A stretch of 64,000 nucleotides of DNA from Streptomyces formicae (GTDB lineage: Bacteria; Actinomycetota; Actinomycetes; Streptomycetales; Streptomycetaceae). Made by a program: the position numbers and the translations under genes. The stretch spans positions 2,046,001-2,110,000 of the forward strand of contig NZ_CP022685.1 of assembly GCF_002556545.1 (NCBI RefSeq), given 5' to 3'. A model generated the notes under the pieces. The model did not search any database. It had not been told where the DNA came from and saw only the letters and a list, made by a program, of their open reading frames with translations. This document shows, piece by piece, positions 55,280 through 64,000 of the stretch (within the stretch, counting starts at the first letter, position 1; every line of letters starts with the position of its first letter).

Positions 55280-56599
55280 TCAGGCGGCGACGCGCGCCGC
55301 CGCGGCGGCCTTCGCCTCGACCTCGTCCTCGACGGTGCGGTTGCGGCCCGCCAGGGTGCCGACCACGATCTGCGGCACCATCAGGCCCGCCATGAGCGCG
55401 ATCGGGAGGCTCCAGCCGCCGCTGTGCTGGTTGAGCACGCCGATCAGGAGCGGGCCCGGGATCGAGATCAGATAGCCGGTGCTCTGCGCGAAGGCGGACA
55501 GCTTCGCCACGCCCACGCTGCTCTTGGCGCGCATCCCGACCATGGTGAGGGCGAGCGGGAAGGAACAGTTGGAGATGCCGAGCAGCAGGGCCCACGCCCA
55601 GGCGCCACCGGCGGGCGCGAGGTAGAGGCCCGCGTATCCGGCGAGGCCGCACGCGCCGAGGACGACCACGACCGGGCCCTGATTGGGCAGGCGCGTGGCG
55701 ACCCGGGGGATGACGAAGGCCAGCGGGACGCCCATCGCCATGGTGACGGCGAGCAGCACGCCCGCCTCACCCGCGGGCACGCCCGCGTCGCGGAAGATCT
55801 GCGGCATCCAGCCCATCGTGATGTACGCGGCGGTGGCCTGGAGCCCGAAGAAGACGGCCAGCGCCCAGGCCGTACGGCTGTGGGTGATGCGCAGCTCGGC
55901 GTCCTCGCGCTGGACGGTCTTGCTGATGTGCTCCGGAGCGGCCGCGGCGGCGGCGCCCCGGTCGCGGACGAGCGGGATCCACGGCAGGACGGCGACGGCG
56001 GCGAGGACCGCCCAGACGGCGAGGCCGGTCTGCCAGCGGCCTCCGAGGGCGTCGGTCATGGGCACGGTGACGGCCGCCGCCAGGGACGTGCCGAGCGCGA
56101 GCGCCATCGAGTACAGGCCGGTCATCGAGCCGACCCGGTCGGGGAACCAGCGCTTGACGATCACCGGCATCAGGACGTTGCTGACCGCGATGCCCATGAG
56201 GGCGAGGGCGGTGGCGGCCAGGAAGCCCGCGGTGCCGCCGATGAAGGGCCTGATCACCAGGCCGGTGGCGATGGCCGCCATGCCGACGCAGACCACCGCG
56301 CTCGGGCCGAAGCGCCGGGCGAGCCTCGGAGCCATCACACCGAAGAACGCGAAGCAGAGCGGCGGTACGGAGGTGAGCAGGCCCGCGAGGGTGCCGCTCA
56401 TGCCGAGGCCGTCGCGCACCTCTTCGAGGAGGGCGCCGAGGCTGGTGATCGCGGGGCGCAGGTTCATGGCGGCGAGGACGATGCCGACGATGACGAGCCG
56501 CGTGCCCCACGCGCGCGTGGGGGCTTGTTTCTCCGTGGCGCCGGTCCGTATGGGGGGTGTGTCTGTCGGTGTCATCGTCTCGGTTTCCTCACTAGCCAT
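55280..56599 (-). CDS. MFS transporter, CynX/NimT type
   Basis: A 439-residue twelve-helix major facilitator of the cyanate/nitroimidazole (CynX/NimT) type, recognisable by LVIVGIVLAAMNLRPAITSLGALLEEVRDGLGMS and the helix 2-3 loop FGVMAPRLARRFG. Substrates of this branch are poorly known. Starts at ATG 56599; an ATG eight codons on (MTPTDTPP) is possible. It is divergent from a FadR-type regulator with a palindrome in the gap, and the 38-residue gene follows. Confidence 0.9.
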   Translation of the reverse strand: MASEETETMTPTDTPPIRTGATEKQAPTRAWGTRLVIVGIVLAAMNLRPAITSLGALLEEVRDGLGMSGTLAGLLTSVPPLCFAFFGVMAPRLARRFGPSAVVCVGMAAIATGLVIRPFIGGTAGFLAATALALMGIAVSNVLMPVIVKRWFPDRVGSMTGLYSMALALGTSLAAAVTVPMTDALGGRWQTGLAVWAVLAAVAVLPWIPLVRDRGAAAAAAPEHISKTVQREDAELRITHSRTAWALAVFFGLQATAAYITMGWMPQIFRDAGVPAGEAGVLLAVTMAMGVPLAFVIPRVATRLPNQGPVVVVLGACGLAGYAGLYLAPAGGAWAWALLLGISNCSFPLALTMVGMRAKSSVGVAKLSAFAQSTGYLISIPGPLLIGVLNQHSGGWSLPIALMAGLMVPQIVVGTLAGRNRTVEDEVEAKAAAAARVAA

Positions 56600-56612
56600 G
56601 GAGCCATCATAG

Positions 56613-56627
56613 AATCATGGGATGATT
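56613..56627. promoter_or_regulatory. Palindrome in the MFS/GntR divergent promoter
   Basis: AATCAT-GGG-ATGATT is a perfect 15-base palindrome between the start codons. It sits where a GntR-family dimer would repress both genes and is the only clear operator candidate in the 114-base gap. Confidence 0.65.
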
Positions 56628-56713
56628 GGCTGTCCAGTCCGTTCACGTCACACGGCCCGCCACCCGAGCCGTCCGCCGCGCCACACGCCCCCGGCCACGC
56701 ACGAAGGAACGTC

Positions 56714-57388
56714 ATGCCGCTGACCACCCCTCGCCGTTCGGCACTCTCCGAACAGGTCATCTCCGAGCTGCGCAACCAGATCTCGTCGGGCGAATGGCCG
56801 GTCGGCTCCCGCATCCCCACCGAACCCGAGCTCGTCGAGCAGCTGGGAGTGGCGAGGAACACGGTCAGGGAGGCCGTGCGCGCCCTCGCGCACAACGGGC
56901 TGCTCGACATCCGGCAGGGCTCGGGCACCTACGTCGTGGCGACCAGCGAGCTGGCGGGCGTCATGCAGCGCAGGTTCGCCGACGCCGAGCCCCGGCACAT
57001 CGCGGAGCTGCGCAGCACGCTGGAGTCGAGCGCGGCGAAGCTGGCCGCCCAGCGGCGCACGGAGCGCGACCTCAAGCAGCTCGACGCCCTCCTCGCCCGG
57101 CGCGAGGAGGTCTGGGCCTCGGGGGACACGGAAGCCTTCGTGACGGCCGACGCGACGTTCCACATGGCCGTGGTGGCGGCCTCCCACAACGACGTGATGA
57201 CGGCGCTCTACGCGGACCTCGGCGAGGTCCTGCGCGACTGGCTGCGCGAGGACATCGGCACGGAGCTGACCCCCGAGACGCACATGGACCACACCCGGCT
57301 CGTCGAGGCGATCCGCGCGCAGGACGCGGAGGCGGCGGAGACCGAGGCCGCGGGCTATCCGTTCCTGTGCCGCCCGGTCACCGGCTGA
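56714..57388 (+). CDS. FadR-type GntR regulator (FCD domain)
   Basis: A 224-residue repressor. The winged helix is in residues about 8-75 (ALSEQVISELRNQISSGEWPVGSRIPTEPELVEQLGVARNTVREAVRALAHNGLLDIRQGSGTYVV in segments). Residues about 90-220 form an FCD effector domain (AELRSTLESSAAKLAAQRRTERDL; metal/ligand-binding His and Asp in ADATFHMAVVAASHNDVMT and ETHMDHTRLVEAI). It probably controls the divergent MFS gene through the palindrome at 56613-56627 and responds to a small acid. ATG 56714 has AAGGAA upstream. Confidence 0.93.
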   Translation: MPLTTPRRSALSEQVISELRNQISSGEWPVGSRIPTEPELVEQLGVARNTVREAVRALAHNGLLDIRQGSGTYVVATSELAGVMQRRFADAEPRHIAELRSTLESSAAKLAAQRRTERDLKQLDALLARREEVWASGDTEAFVTADATFHMAVVAASHNDVMTALYADLGEVLRDWLREDIGTELTPETHMDHTRLVEAIRAQDAEAAETEAAGYPFLCRPVTG

Positions 57389-57418
57389 TACGCGCTACCG
57401 GTAGGGCGGCCGCCCCGG

Positions 57419-57757
57419 TCACTTCCGGTGGCTGACCCACACCGCGCGGACCTCTTTCCAGCACCGGCCGGTCAGCCGCACGCTCTGCGCGGGCCCCGCG
57501 TCGACGGGCGCGCTGTCGAGGTCGATGTCCCACCACCGGTCGCACTCCACGTGGAGGCGCACCCGGTCGGTCTCGGGGTAGGGGTTGTGGCAGTCCGCGA
57601 CCACCCGCGAGCCCGCGACGCTGGTGCGGCACTCCGAGCCGAACGGGCGGGGCTCCGGTGCCCGCACGCGCGCGTGGGAGGGCCGCTCGGGAACGCCGCT
57701 CGGCGCGACGACCGCGAGGGAGAGGGCGGCGAGCACCGCGACAGGTGACAGACGCAC
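57419..57757 (-). CDS. Small secreted protein, unknown function
   Basis: A 112-residue protein with a signal peptide (about 1-24, MRLSPVAVLAALSLAVVAPSG). The mature part contains four cysteines (SECRTS, VADCHNPYP, VECDRWWD, GRCWKE) and an aromatic-rich core, suggesting a small disulfide-bonded extracellular protein. No family recognised. Its 3' end is 30 bases from the end of the convergent regulator. Confidence 0.78.
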   Translation of the reverse strand: MRLSPVAVLAALSLAVVAPSGVPERPSHARVRAPEPRPFGSECRTSVAGSRVVADCHNPYPETDRVRLHVECDRWWDIDLDSAPVDAGPAQSVRLTGRCWKEVRAVWVSHRK

Positions 57758-57812
57758 ACTTCAGAGTGCGCGGCACCGCCCCGCGGCGCCCGGCAAGGGG
57801 GCCGAACGGGCG

Positions 57813-57849
57813 ACGCCCCGCCTCCCGCACGCTGCGGGGGACGGGGCGT
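57813..57849 (-). terminator. Terminator hairpin after fabI
   Basis: Sixteen-base arms (57813-57828 and 57834-57849) pair with one mismatch and one G-U around a 5-base loop, 22 bases beyond the fabI stop. Confidence 0.8.
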
Positions 57850-57871
57850 CACGTGCGTACGACGTGCCTGG

Positions 57872-58633
57872 TCAGGCACCCATCATGTGGACGCCGCCGT
57901 CGACGTGGATGATCTCGCCCGTGGTCTTCGGGAAGAAGTCCGAGAGCAGCGCGACGATGCCGCGGCCCGCGGGCTCCGGGTCGGCCATGTCCCAGTTCAG
58001 CGGGGAGCGGGTGTTCCAGACGTCCGCGAGCTCACCGAAGCCCGGGATGGACTTGGCCGCCATGGAGCCGAGGGGGCCCGCGGAGATCAGGTTGCAGCGG
58101 ACGTTCTCCTTGCCCAGATCGCGGGCGAGGTAGCGGCTGGTGGCCTCGAGGGCGGCCTTGGCCGGGCCCATCCAGTCGTACTTGGGCCAGGCGTACTGCG
58201 CGTCGAAGGTGAGGCCGACGACCGAGGCGCCGTCCTCGAACAGCGGGCGGCAGGCCATGGTGAGCGACTTCAGGGAGAACGCCGAGACGTGCATCGCCGT
58301 CGAGACGTCCTCGAAGCTCGCCTCCAGGAAGTTGAAGGCGCCCTGCGGAGCGAATCCGATGGAGTGCACGATGCCGTCGAGGCCGCCGAGCTCGTCCTTG
58401 ACGACGCCCGCGAGGCGGTCGAGGTGCTCCTGGTTGGTCACGTCGAGCTCGATGACCTTGGCGGGCTCGGGGAGCTTCTTGGCGATGCGCTCGGTGAGCG
58501 TGGGCCGCGGGAAGGCGGTCAGGATGACCTCGGCGCCCTGCTCCTGCGCGACCTTGGCCGCGTGGAAGGCGATGGACGCCTCCGTCAGCACGCCGGTGAC
58601 GAGGATGCGCTTGCCGTCGAGAATTCCGCTCAT
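57872..58633 (-). CDS. fabI: Enoyl-[acyl-carrier-protein] reductase (NADH)
   Basis: Last reduction of the type II fatty-acid elongation cycle. The 253-residue protein starts LDGKRILVTGVLTEASIAFHAAKVAQEQGAEV, the InhA/FabI cofactor motif, and has HSIGFAPQGAFNFLEA and the FabI-type Tyr-x6-Lys in YDWMGPAKAALEATSRYLA, then RCNLISAGPLGSMAAKSIPGF. C-terminal GEIIHVDGGVHMMGA is conserved. It lies five bases downstream of fabG on the same strand, the standard actinobacterial mabA-inhA order. Confidence 0.97.
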   Translation of the reverse strand: MSGILDGKRILVTGVLTEASIAFHAAKVAQEQGAEVILTAFPRPTLTERIAKKLPEPAKVIELDVTNQEHLDRLAGVVKDELGGLDGIVHSIGFAPQGAFNFLEASFEDVSTAMHVSAFSLKSLTMACRPLFEDGASVVGLTFDAQYAWPKYDWMGPAKAALEATSRYLARDLGKENVRCNLISAGPLGSMAAKSIPGFGELADVWNTRSPLNWDMADPEPAGRGIVALLSDFFPKTTGEIIHVDGGVHMMGA

Positions 58634-58638
58634 GGTGA

Positions 58639-59397
<759 letters not shown>

Positions 59398-59545
59398 CTA
59401 TCGGTACCTTCCGCGATACGGAGAATCGGCGACCGACAGTGGCTGAGGGGACTCCCTGTCGGATCCCTACAGAAAGGTCTGGCCGCCGGGCCGCCGGGCG
59501 CGACATGATCGGACCTGACCCGGTGCCGACTGCAGGGAGACATCC

Positions 59546-61069
59546 GTGCCTCATACCCTCGATGAAGCCTTCACGGCGCTGCCGCTGCGGGCTCTCGCCG
59601 ACGCCGCGCTCGCCCGCGCGCGTGCGCTCGGCGCCGACCACGCGGACTTCCGCCTGGAGCGGGTGCGCAGCGCGGCCTGGCGGCTGCGCGACGCCAAGCC
59701 GTCGGGCACCTCCGACACCACGGACCTGGGCTACGCGGTCCGCGTCGTGCACGGCGGCACCTGGGGGTTCGCCTCCGGTGTGGATCTGACGATGGACGCG
59801 GCGGCCCGGGTCGCCTCGCAGGCCGTGGCGATGGCGAAGCTGTCCGCGCAGGTCATCAAGGCCGCGGGGTCCGACGAGCGGGTGGAGCTCGCGGCCGAGC
59901 CGGTGCACGCGGACAAGACGTGGATCTCGTCGTACGAGATCGATCCCTTCTCCGTGCCGGACGAGGAGAAGGCGGGGCTGCTCGCCGACTGGAGCGCGCG
60001 GCTGCTCGCGGCCGACGGGGTCGCGCACGTCGACGCCTCGCTGCTCACCGTGCACGAGAACAAGTTCTACGCGGATACGGCGGGGACGGTGACCAGGCAG
60101 CAGCGGGTGCGGCTGCACCCGCAGCTGACCGCGGTGGCCGTCGACGAGTCGAGCGGCGAGTTCGACTCGATGCGCACGATCGCGCCGCCGGTCGGCCGCG
60201 GTTGGGAGTACCTGACGGGGACCGGCTGGGACTGGGAGGGCGAACTGGCCCAGATCCCGGAGCAGTTGGCCGAGAAGATGCGGGCGCCGAGCGTGCGGGC
60301 GGGCTCGTACGACCTGGTCGTCGACCCGTCGAACCTCTGGCTGACCATCCACGAGTCCATCGGCCACGCCACCGAGCTGGACCGCGCGCTCGGCTACGAG
60401 GCGGCGTACGCGGGGACCTCATTCGCCACCTTCGACCAGCTCGGCAAGCTCGCGTACGGCTCGTCGATCATGAACGTGACCGGCGACAGGACGGCCGAGC
60501 ACGGGCTCGCCACCATCGGGTACGACGACGAGGGCGTGGCCGCCCAGTCCTGGGACCTGGTCAAGGACGGCACGCTCGTCGGCTACCAGCTGGACCGGCG
60601 CATCGCGAAGCTCACCGGCTTCGAGCGGTCCAACGGCTGCGCGTACGCCGACTCCCCCGGCCACGTGCCCGTGCAGCGCATGGCGAACGTCTCGCTGCGG
60701 CCGGACCCGGGCGGGCTCTCCACGGAGGACCTGATCGCTGGCGTGGACCGCGGGATCTATGTCGTGGGCGACCGGTCGTGGTCCATCGACATGCAGCGCT
60801 ACAACTTCCAGTTCACCGGCCAGCGCTTCTACAAGATCGAGAACGGTCGGCTCGCCGGGCAGCTGCGCGATGTCGCCTACCAGGCGAGCACCACCGACTT
60901 CTGGGGTTCGATGACCTCGGTCGGCGGCCCGGGGACCTATGTGCTCGGGGGCGCCTTCAACTGCGGGAAGGCCCAGCCGGGCCAGATCGCCGCGGTCTCG
61001 CACGGCTGCCCGTCCGCCCTGTTCCGGGGCGTGAACATTCTGAACACCACGCAGGAGGCCGGTCGATGA
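59546..61069 (+). CDS. tldD: TldD-family metalloprotease
   Basis: A 507-residue TldD with the catalytic zinc-binding HEXXXH motif in LWLTIHESIGHATELDRALGYEAAYAGTSFA (about residues 275-285). N-terminal LGYAVRVVHGGTWGFASG and C-terminal GQLRDVAYQASTTDFWGSM are family landmarks. TldD/TldE form a heterodimer with the active site in TldD; in E. coli it matures peptides such as microcin B17. Start GTG 59546 (MPHTLDEAFTALPL). Its stop overlaps the tldE start (ATGA). Confidence 0.95.
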   Translation: MPHTLDEAFTALPLRALADAALARARALGADHADFRLERVRSAAWRLRDAKPSGTSDTTDLGYAVRVVHGGTWGFASGVDLTMDAAARVASQAVAMAKLSAQVIKAAGSDERVELAAEPVHADKTWISSYEIDPFSVPDEEKAGLLADWSARLLAADGVAHVDASLLTVHENKFYADTAGTVTRQQRVRLHPQLTAVAVDESSGEFDSMRTIAPPVGRGWEYLTGTGWDWEGELAQIPEQLAEKMRAPSVRAGSYDLVVDPSNLWLTIHESIGHATELDRALGYEAAYAGTSFATFDQLGKLAYGSSIMNVTGDRTAEHGLATIGYDDEGVAAQSWDLVKDGTLVGYQLDRRIAKLTGFERSNGCAYADSPGHVPVQRMANVSLRPDPGGLSTEDLIAGVDRGIYVVGDRSWSIDMQRYNFQFTGQRFYKIENGRLAGQLRDVAYQASTTDFWGSMTSVGGPGTYVLGGAFNCGKAQPGQIAAVSHGCPSALFRGVNILNTTQEAGR

Positions 61070-62460
61070 GCCGCAGCGCCACCAAGCCGCACGAGATCGT
61101 CGAGCGCGCACTCGAACTGTCCACCGCAGATGGCTGCGTGGTGATCGCCGACGAGGAGTCCACGGCGAACCTGCGCTGGGCGGGCAACGCCCTGACCACC
61201 AACGGCGTCACCCGGGGCCGCACCCTGACCGTCATCGCGACCGTCGACGGCAAGGAGGGCACCGCGTCTGGCGTCGTGACGCGCGCGGCCGTGACCGCCG
61301 ACGACCTGGAGCCGCTGGTGCGGGCCGCCGAGGAGGCCGCGCGGGGCGCCGGGCCCGCCGAGGACGCGCAGCCCCTGGTGACCGGCACCCCCGCGTCCCC
61401 GGACTTCACGGAAGCCCCCGCGGAGACCACGTCCGCCGTCTTCGCGGACTTCGCGCCCGCGCTCGGCGAGGCGTTCGCCAGGGCCCGCGCGGGCGGCCGC
61501 GAGCTCTACGGCTTCGCGAACCACGAGATGGTGTCGAGCTACCTCGGTACGTCGACGGGCCTGCGCCTGCGGCACGACCAGCCCAACGGCACCCTCGAAC
61601 TCAACGCCAAGTCGCCGGACCGCACCAAGTCGGCGTGGGCGGGGCGGGCGACGCGGGACTTCAAGGACGTCGACCCCGCGGCGCTCGACCTGGAGCTCGC
61701 GCAGCGCCTGGACTGGGCGCGGCGGCGCGTCGACCTGCCCGCGGGGCGGTACGAGACGCTACTGCCCTCCACGGCCGTCGCGGACCTGCTGATCTACCAG
61801 ATGTGGTCCTCATCGGCCCGGGACGCCGCCGAGGGCCGCACGGTCTTCTCCAAGCCGGGCGGTGCCACGCGTCTTGGCGACCGGCTCGCCGAGCTGCCGC
61901 TGACCATGCGCAGCGACCCGCACGAGCCGGGCCTGGAGTCGGCGCCCTTCGTGCTCGCGCACTCCTCGGGCGGGGACTCCTCGGTCTTCGACAACGGACT
62001 GCCGGTCGGTCCCACCGACTGGATCCGCGAGGGTGAGCTGGCCCACCTCGCCACCAGCAGGCACAGCGCGGCGCTGACCGGCCTGCCGGTGGCCCCCGCC
62101 ATCGACAACCTCATCCTCGACGGGGGCGGCGACCGCTCCCTGGACGAGATGGTCGCGGCCACGGAGCGCGGTCTCCTGCTGACCTGCCTCTGGTACATCC
62201 GCGAGGTCGACCCGGCGACGCTGCTGCTCACAGGGCTGACCAGGGACGGCGTCTACCTCGTGGAGAACGGCGAGGTGGTGGGCGAGGTGAACAACTTCCG
62301 GTTCAACGAGTCGCCGGTCGGGCTGCTCGGCCGGGCCACCGAGGCGGGCCGCACGGAGAAGACGCTGCCGCGCGAATGGGGCGACTACTTCACCCGGGCC
62401 GCGATGCCCGCGCTGCGCGTCCCGGATTTCAATATGAGTTCGGTCAGCCAGGGCGTATAA
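61066..62460 (+). CDS. tldE: TldE/PmbA-family protein
   Basis: A 464-residue partner of TldD without the HEXXXH motif. Landmarks: ANLRWAGNALTTNGVTRGRTLTVIA, NHEMVSSYLGTSTGLRLRHDQPNG, GGRYETLLPSTAVADLL-like segments and LLLTCLWYIREVDPATLLLTGLTRDGVYLVENGEVVGEVNNFRFNES near the end. ATG 61066 is coupled to tldD by ATGA. The heterodimer's natural substrate in streptomycetes is unknown; no peptide-precursor gene is adjacent. Confidence 0.95.
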   Translation: MSRSATKPHEIVERALELSTADGCVVIADEESTANLRWAGNALTTNGVTRGRTLTVIATVDGKEGTASGVVTRAAVTADDLEPLVRAAEEAARGAGPAEDAQPLVTGTPASPDFTEAPAETTSAVFADFAPALGEAFARARAGGRELYGFANHEMVSSYLGTSTGLRLRHDQPNGTLELNAKSPDRTKSAWAGRATRDFKDVDPAALDLELAQRLDWARRRVDLPAGRYETLLPSTAVADLLIYQMWSSSARDAAEGRTVFSKPGGATRLGDRLAELPLTMRSDPHEPGLESAPFVLAHSSGGDSSVFDNGLPVGPTDWIREGELAHLATSRHSAALTGLPVAPAIDNLILDGGGDRSLDEMVAATERGLLLTCLWYIREVDPATLLLTGLTRDGVYLVENGEVVGEVNNFRFNESPVGLLGRATEAGRTEKTLPREWGDYFTRAAMPALRVPDFNMSSVSQGV

Positions 62461-62517
62461 CCTCGGACCGTGCACGTCAGTGCACCCATTAAGCACACCC
62501 AAGGAGACGCGAGACCC

Positions 62518-63786
62518 GTGACGGACATCGTCGACGAGCTGAAGTGGCGGGGGCTCTTCGCCCTGTCCACCGATGAAGACGCACTGCGCAAGGCGCTCGC
62601 GGACGGTCCCGTCACGTTCTATTGCGGCTTCGACCCGACCGCGGCGAGCCTGCACGTGGGACACCTCGTGCAGGTCCTCACCATCCGCCGGCTCCAGCAG
62701 GCGGGGCACCGTCCGCTGGCCCTGGTCGGCGGCGCGACGGGGCAGATCGGTGACCCCCGACCGACCGCCGAGCGCACCCTGAACGACCCCGAGACGATCG
62801 CGAACTGGGTGGGCAGGCTGCGCACCCAGATCGAGCCGTTCCTGTCCTTCGAGGGCGAGAACGCCGCGACCATGGTCAACAACCTGGACTGGACGGCGGG
62901 CCTCTCCGCCATCGAGTTCCTGCGCGACATCGGCAAGCACTTCCGGGTGAACAAGATGCTCACCAAGGAGTCGGTCGCCCGCCGCCTGGAGTCCCAGGAG
63001 GGCATCTCCTACACGGAGTTCAGCTACCAGCTCCTCCAGGGCATGGACTTCCTTGAGCTCTACCGGCGGTACGGCTGCACGCTGCAGACCGGCGGCAGCG
63101 ACCAGTGGGGCAACCTCACGGCGGGCATCGACCTGATCCACCGCCTGGAGCCGGACGCCACGGTGCACGCCATGGGCACGCCGCTGATGGTCAAGGCGGA
63201 CGGCACCAAGTTCGGCAAGACCGAGGGCGGCGCCGTCTGGCTCGACCCCGAGCTGACCACGCCGTACGCGTTCTACCAGTTCTGGCTGAACGTGGACGAC
63301 CGGGACATCTCGACCTACCTGCGGATCCTCTCCTTCAAGTCCCGCGAGGAGCTGGAGGAGATCGAGAAGCAGACCGAGGAGCGTCCGCAGGCGCGGGCCG
63401 CGCAGCGCGCGCTCGCCGAGGAGCTGACGACGCTGGTGCACGGCGCCGACCAGTGCGCCGCGGTGATCGCCGCGTCCAAGGCCCTCTTCGGGCAGGGCGA
63501 CCTCACCGATCTCGACGAGGCCACGCTGAGCGCGGCGCTCTCGGAGCTGCCGCGCGTCCAGGTCGCCGAGCTCGGCCAGGTCGTGGACCTGCTCGCCGAG
63601 GTCGGCCTGGTGGCGAGCAAGTCCGCCGCCCGGCGCACGGTGAAGGAGGGCGGTGCCTACGTGAACAACGTCAAGGTCGCCGCCGAGGACGCCGTCCCCG
63701 GCAGGGACGAGCTGCTGCACGGCCGCTGGCTCGTCCTGCGCCGCGGCAAGAAGAACCTGGCCGCGGTCGAGGTCACCGCGGGCTGA
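62518..63786 (+). CDS. tyrS: Tyrosyl-tRNA synthetase
   Basis: Charges tRNA-Tyr. The 422-residue class I enzyme has the HIGH-equivalent [19 protein letters not shown] after [11 protein letters not shown], Tyr/Asp-binding residues in [15 protein letters not shown] and [12 protein letters not shown], and the KMSKS-equivalent KFGKT in [20 protein letters not shown]-terminal S4 RNA-binding domain occupies about 355-420. I chose GTG 62518 because AAGGAG precedes it; the frame is open to GTG 62470. The 57-base gap from tldE shows no T-box. Downstream is a strong hairpin. Confidence 0.96.
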   Translation: MTDIVDELKWRGLFALSTDEDALRKALADGPVTFYCGFDPTAASLHVGHLVQVLTIRRLQQAGHRPLALVGGATGQIGDPRPTAERTLNDPETIANWVGRLRTQIEPFLSFEGENAATMVNNLDWTAGLSAIEFLRDIGKHFRVNKMLTKESVARRLESQEGISYTEFSYQLLQGMDFLELYRRYGCTLQTGGSDQWGNLTAGIDLIHRLEPDATVHAMGTPLMVKADGTKFGKTEGGAVWLDPELTTPYAFYQFWLNVDDRDISTYLRILSFKSREELEEIEKQTEERPQARAAQRALAEELTTLVHGADQCAAVIAASKALFGQGDLTDLDEATLSAALSELPRVQVAELGQVVDLLAEVGLVASKSAARRTVKEGGAYVNNVKVAAEDAVPGRDELLHGRWLVLRRGKKNLAAVEVTAG

Positions 63787-63800
63787 CGTCCGGAGCGTTC

Positions 63801-63874
63801 CGTACGACGGCGAGGGCCTGCGTACGACGGCGAGGGCCCGGCCCCCTTCACCAGGGGGTCGGGCCCTCGCCGTC
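63801..63874. terminator. Long hairpin after tyrS with a duplicated arm
   Basis: A 22-bp stem with one G-U pair (arms 63826-63847 and 63853-63874, loop TCACC) separates tyrS from a convergent gene. The sequence CGTACGACGGCGAGGGC of its first arm also occurs 20 bases earlier (63801-63817), a direct repeat. Confidence 0.85.
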
Positions 63875-63882
63875 CGCGTGGT

Positions 63883-64000
63883 TCAGGTCGTCTGTCTGTT
63901 GCCCTTGATCATCTTGTACGCCGCGTCACCGACACCGACCACGACGACCGCCGCGACCAGCTGCAACGCGTGCCGGCCCCAGTCGATGCCCCGGGTCTCG
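63883..64000 (-). CDS. Small membrane-associated protein, C-terminal end only
   Basis: Only the last 39 codons are in the window, ending at TGA 63883. The visible part reads TRGIDWGRHALQLVAAVVVVG, a hydrophobic helix, then VGDAAYKMIKGNRQTT, a short basic cytoplasmic tail. It looks like a small one-helix membrane protein; no family can be assigned from this fragment. Confidence 0.6.
   Translation of the reverse strand, partial: ETRGIDWGRHALQLVAAVVVVGVGDAAYKMIKGNRQTT

Noticed and set aside
62461..62517. T-box leader for tyrS
   Set aside because: Only 57 bases separate tldE from tyrS and there is no T-box sequence; actinobacterial tyrS genes commonly lack one.

Overview
The window is a high-GC (about 70%) stretch of an actinobacterial chromosome, almost certainly Streptomyces. 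The reasons are frequent GTG/TTG starts, two chaplins, a streptophobe-family protein, a Spo0M-like protein, a Streptomyces-type rRNA operon with no tRNA in its spacer, and a gene order that I recall, without having searched, as matching the S. coelicolor chpE / fabG-fabI / tyrS neighbourhood. Most genes are conserved core-chromosome genes. I see no prophage, insertion sequence, CRISPR array or biosynthetic cluster.

Layout. 1-3012 (minus): condensin subunits scpB (cut by the window edge) and scpA, a small protein with a ribbon-helix-helix-like C-terminus, and a ParA-type ATPase, apparently one operon. 3360-9270 (minus): alanine dehydrogenase, a STAND/TPR protein with a degenerate P-loop, an ADP-ribose-type NUDIX hydrolase and CTP synthase. 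9714-14395: GH15 glucanase/trehalase, PucR regulator, GT4 glycosyltransferase. 14396-14912: repeat-rich spacer. 14913-20283: recN, nadK, tlyA and a small acidic protein (minus), with an FtsX-type permease lacking an ATPase on the plus strand. 20326-25515: an SCP2 protein, then a ferric-siderophore locus made of ATPase plus two permeases facing away from a lipoprotein and a siderophore-interacting reductase, with an iron box in the shared promoter. 25584-27986: divergent HAD phosphatase and DUF1015 protein. 28067-30079: a protein joining about 400 residues of Arg/Asp/Gly repeats to a TPR-like domain. 30205-35406 (minus): complete 5S-23S-16S operon with promoter, leader, processing stalk and terminator.

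35972-42153: 3-methyladenine glycosylase, Spo0M, PEBP, HNH endonuclease, an SPFH/NfeD pair, a lone ABC ATPase and a hypothetical protein. 42225-44937: two cysteine-free chaplins and a GAF histidine kinase/response regulator pair. 45127-47929: SDR, QueA-like protein, secreted SLT-domain protein with a structured leader. 48037-52670: FHA-FHA-ABC exporter divergent from a streptophobe membrane protein. 52799-57757: serB, SixA-like phosphatase, two small membrane proteins (one of 38 residues), MFS transporter divergent from a FadR-type regulator, and a small secreted protein. 57872-59358: fabG-fabI. 59546-64000: tldD-tldE, tyrS and the end of a small membrane protein.

Most genes run as short operons, often with 4-base ATGA/GTGA overlaps. 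Convergent pairs are usually separated by strong GC-rich hairpins. The most unusual items are the Arg/Asp/Gly-repeat TPR protein beside the rRNA operon, the ParA with a possible DNA-binding partner next to condensin genes, the FHA-controlled exporter next to the streptophobe gene, the orphan QueA-like gene, and the repeat-rich spacer near 14.6 kb.
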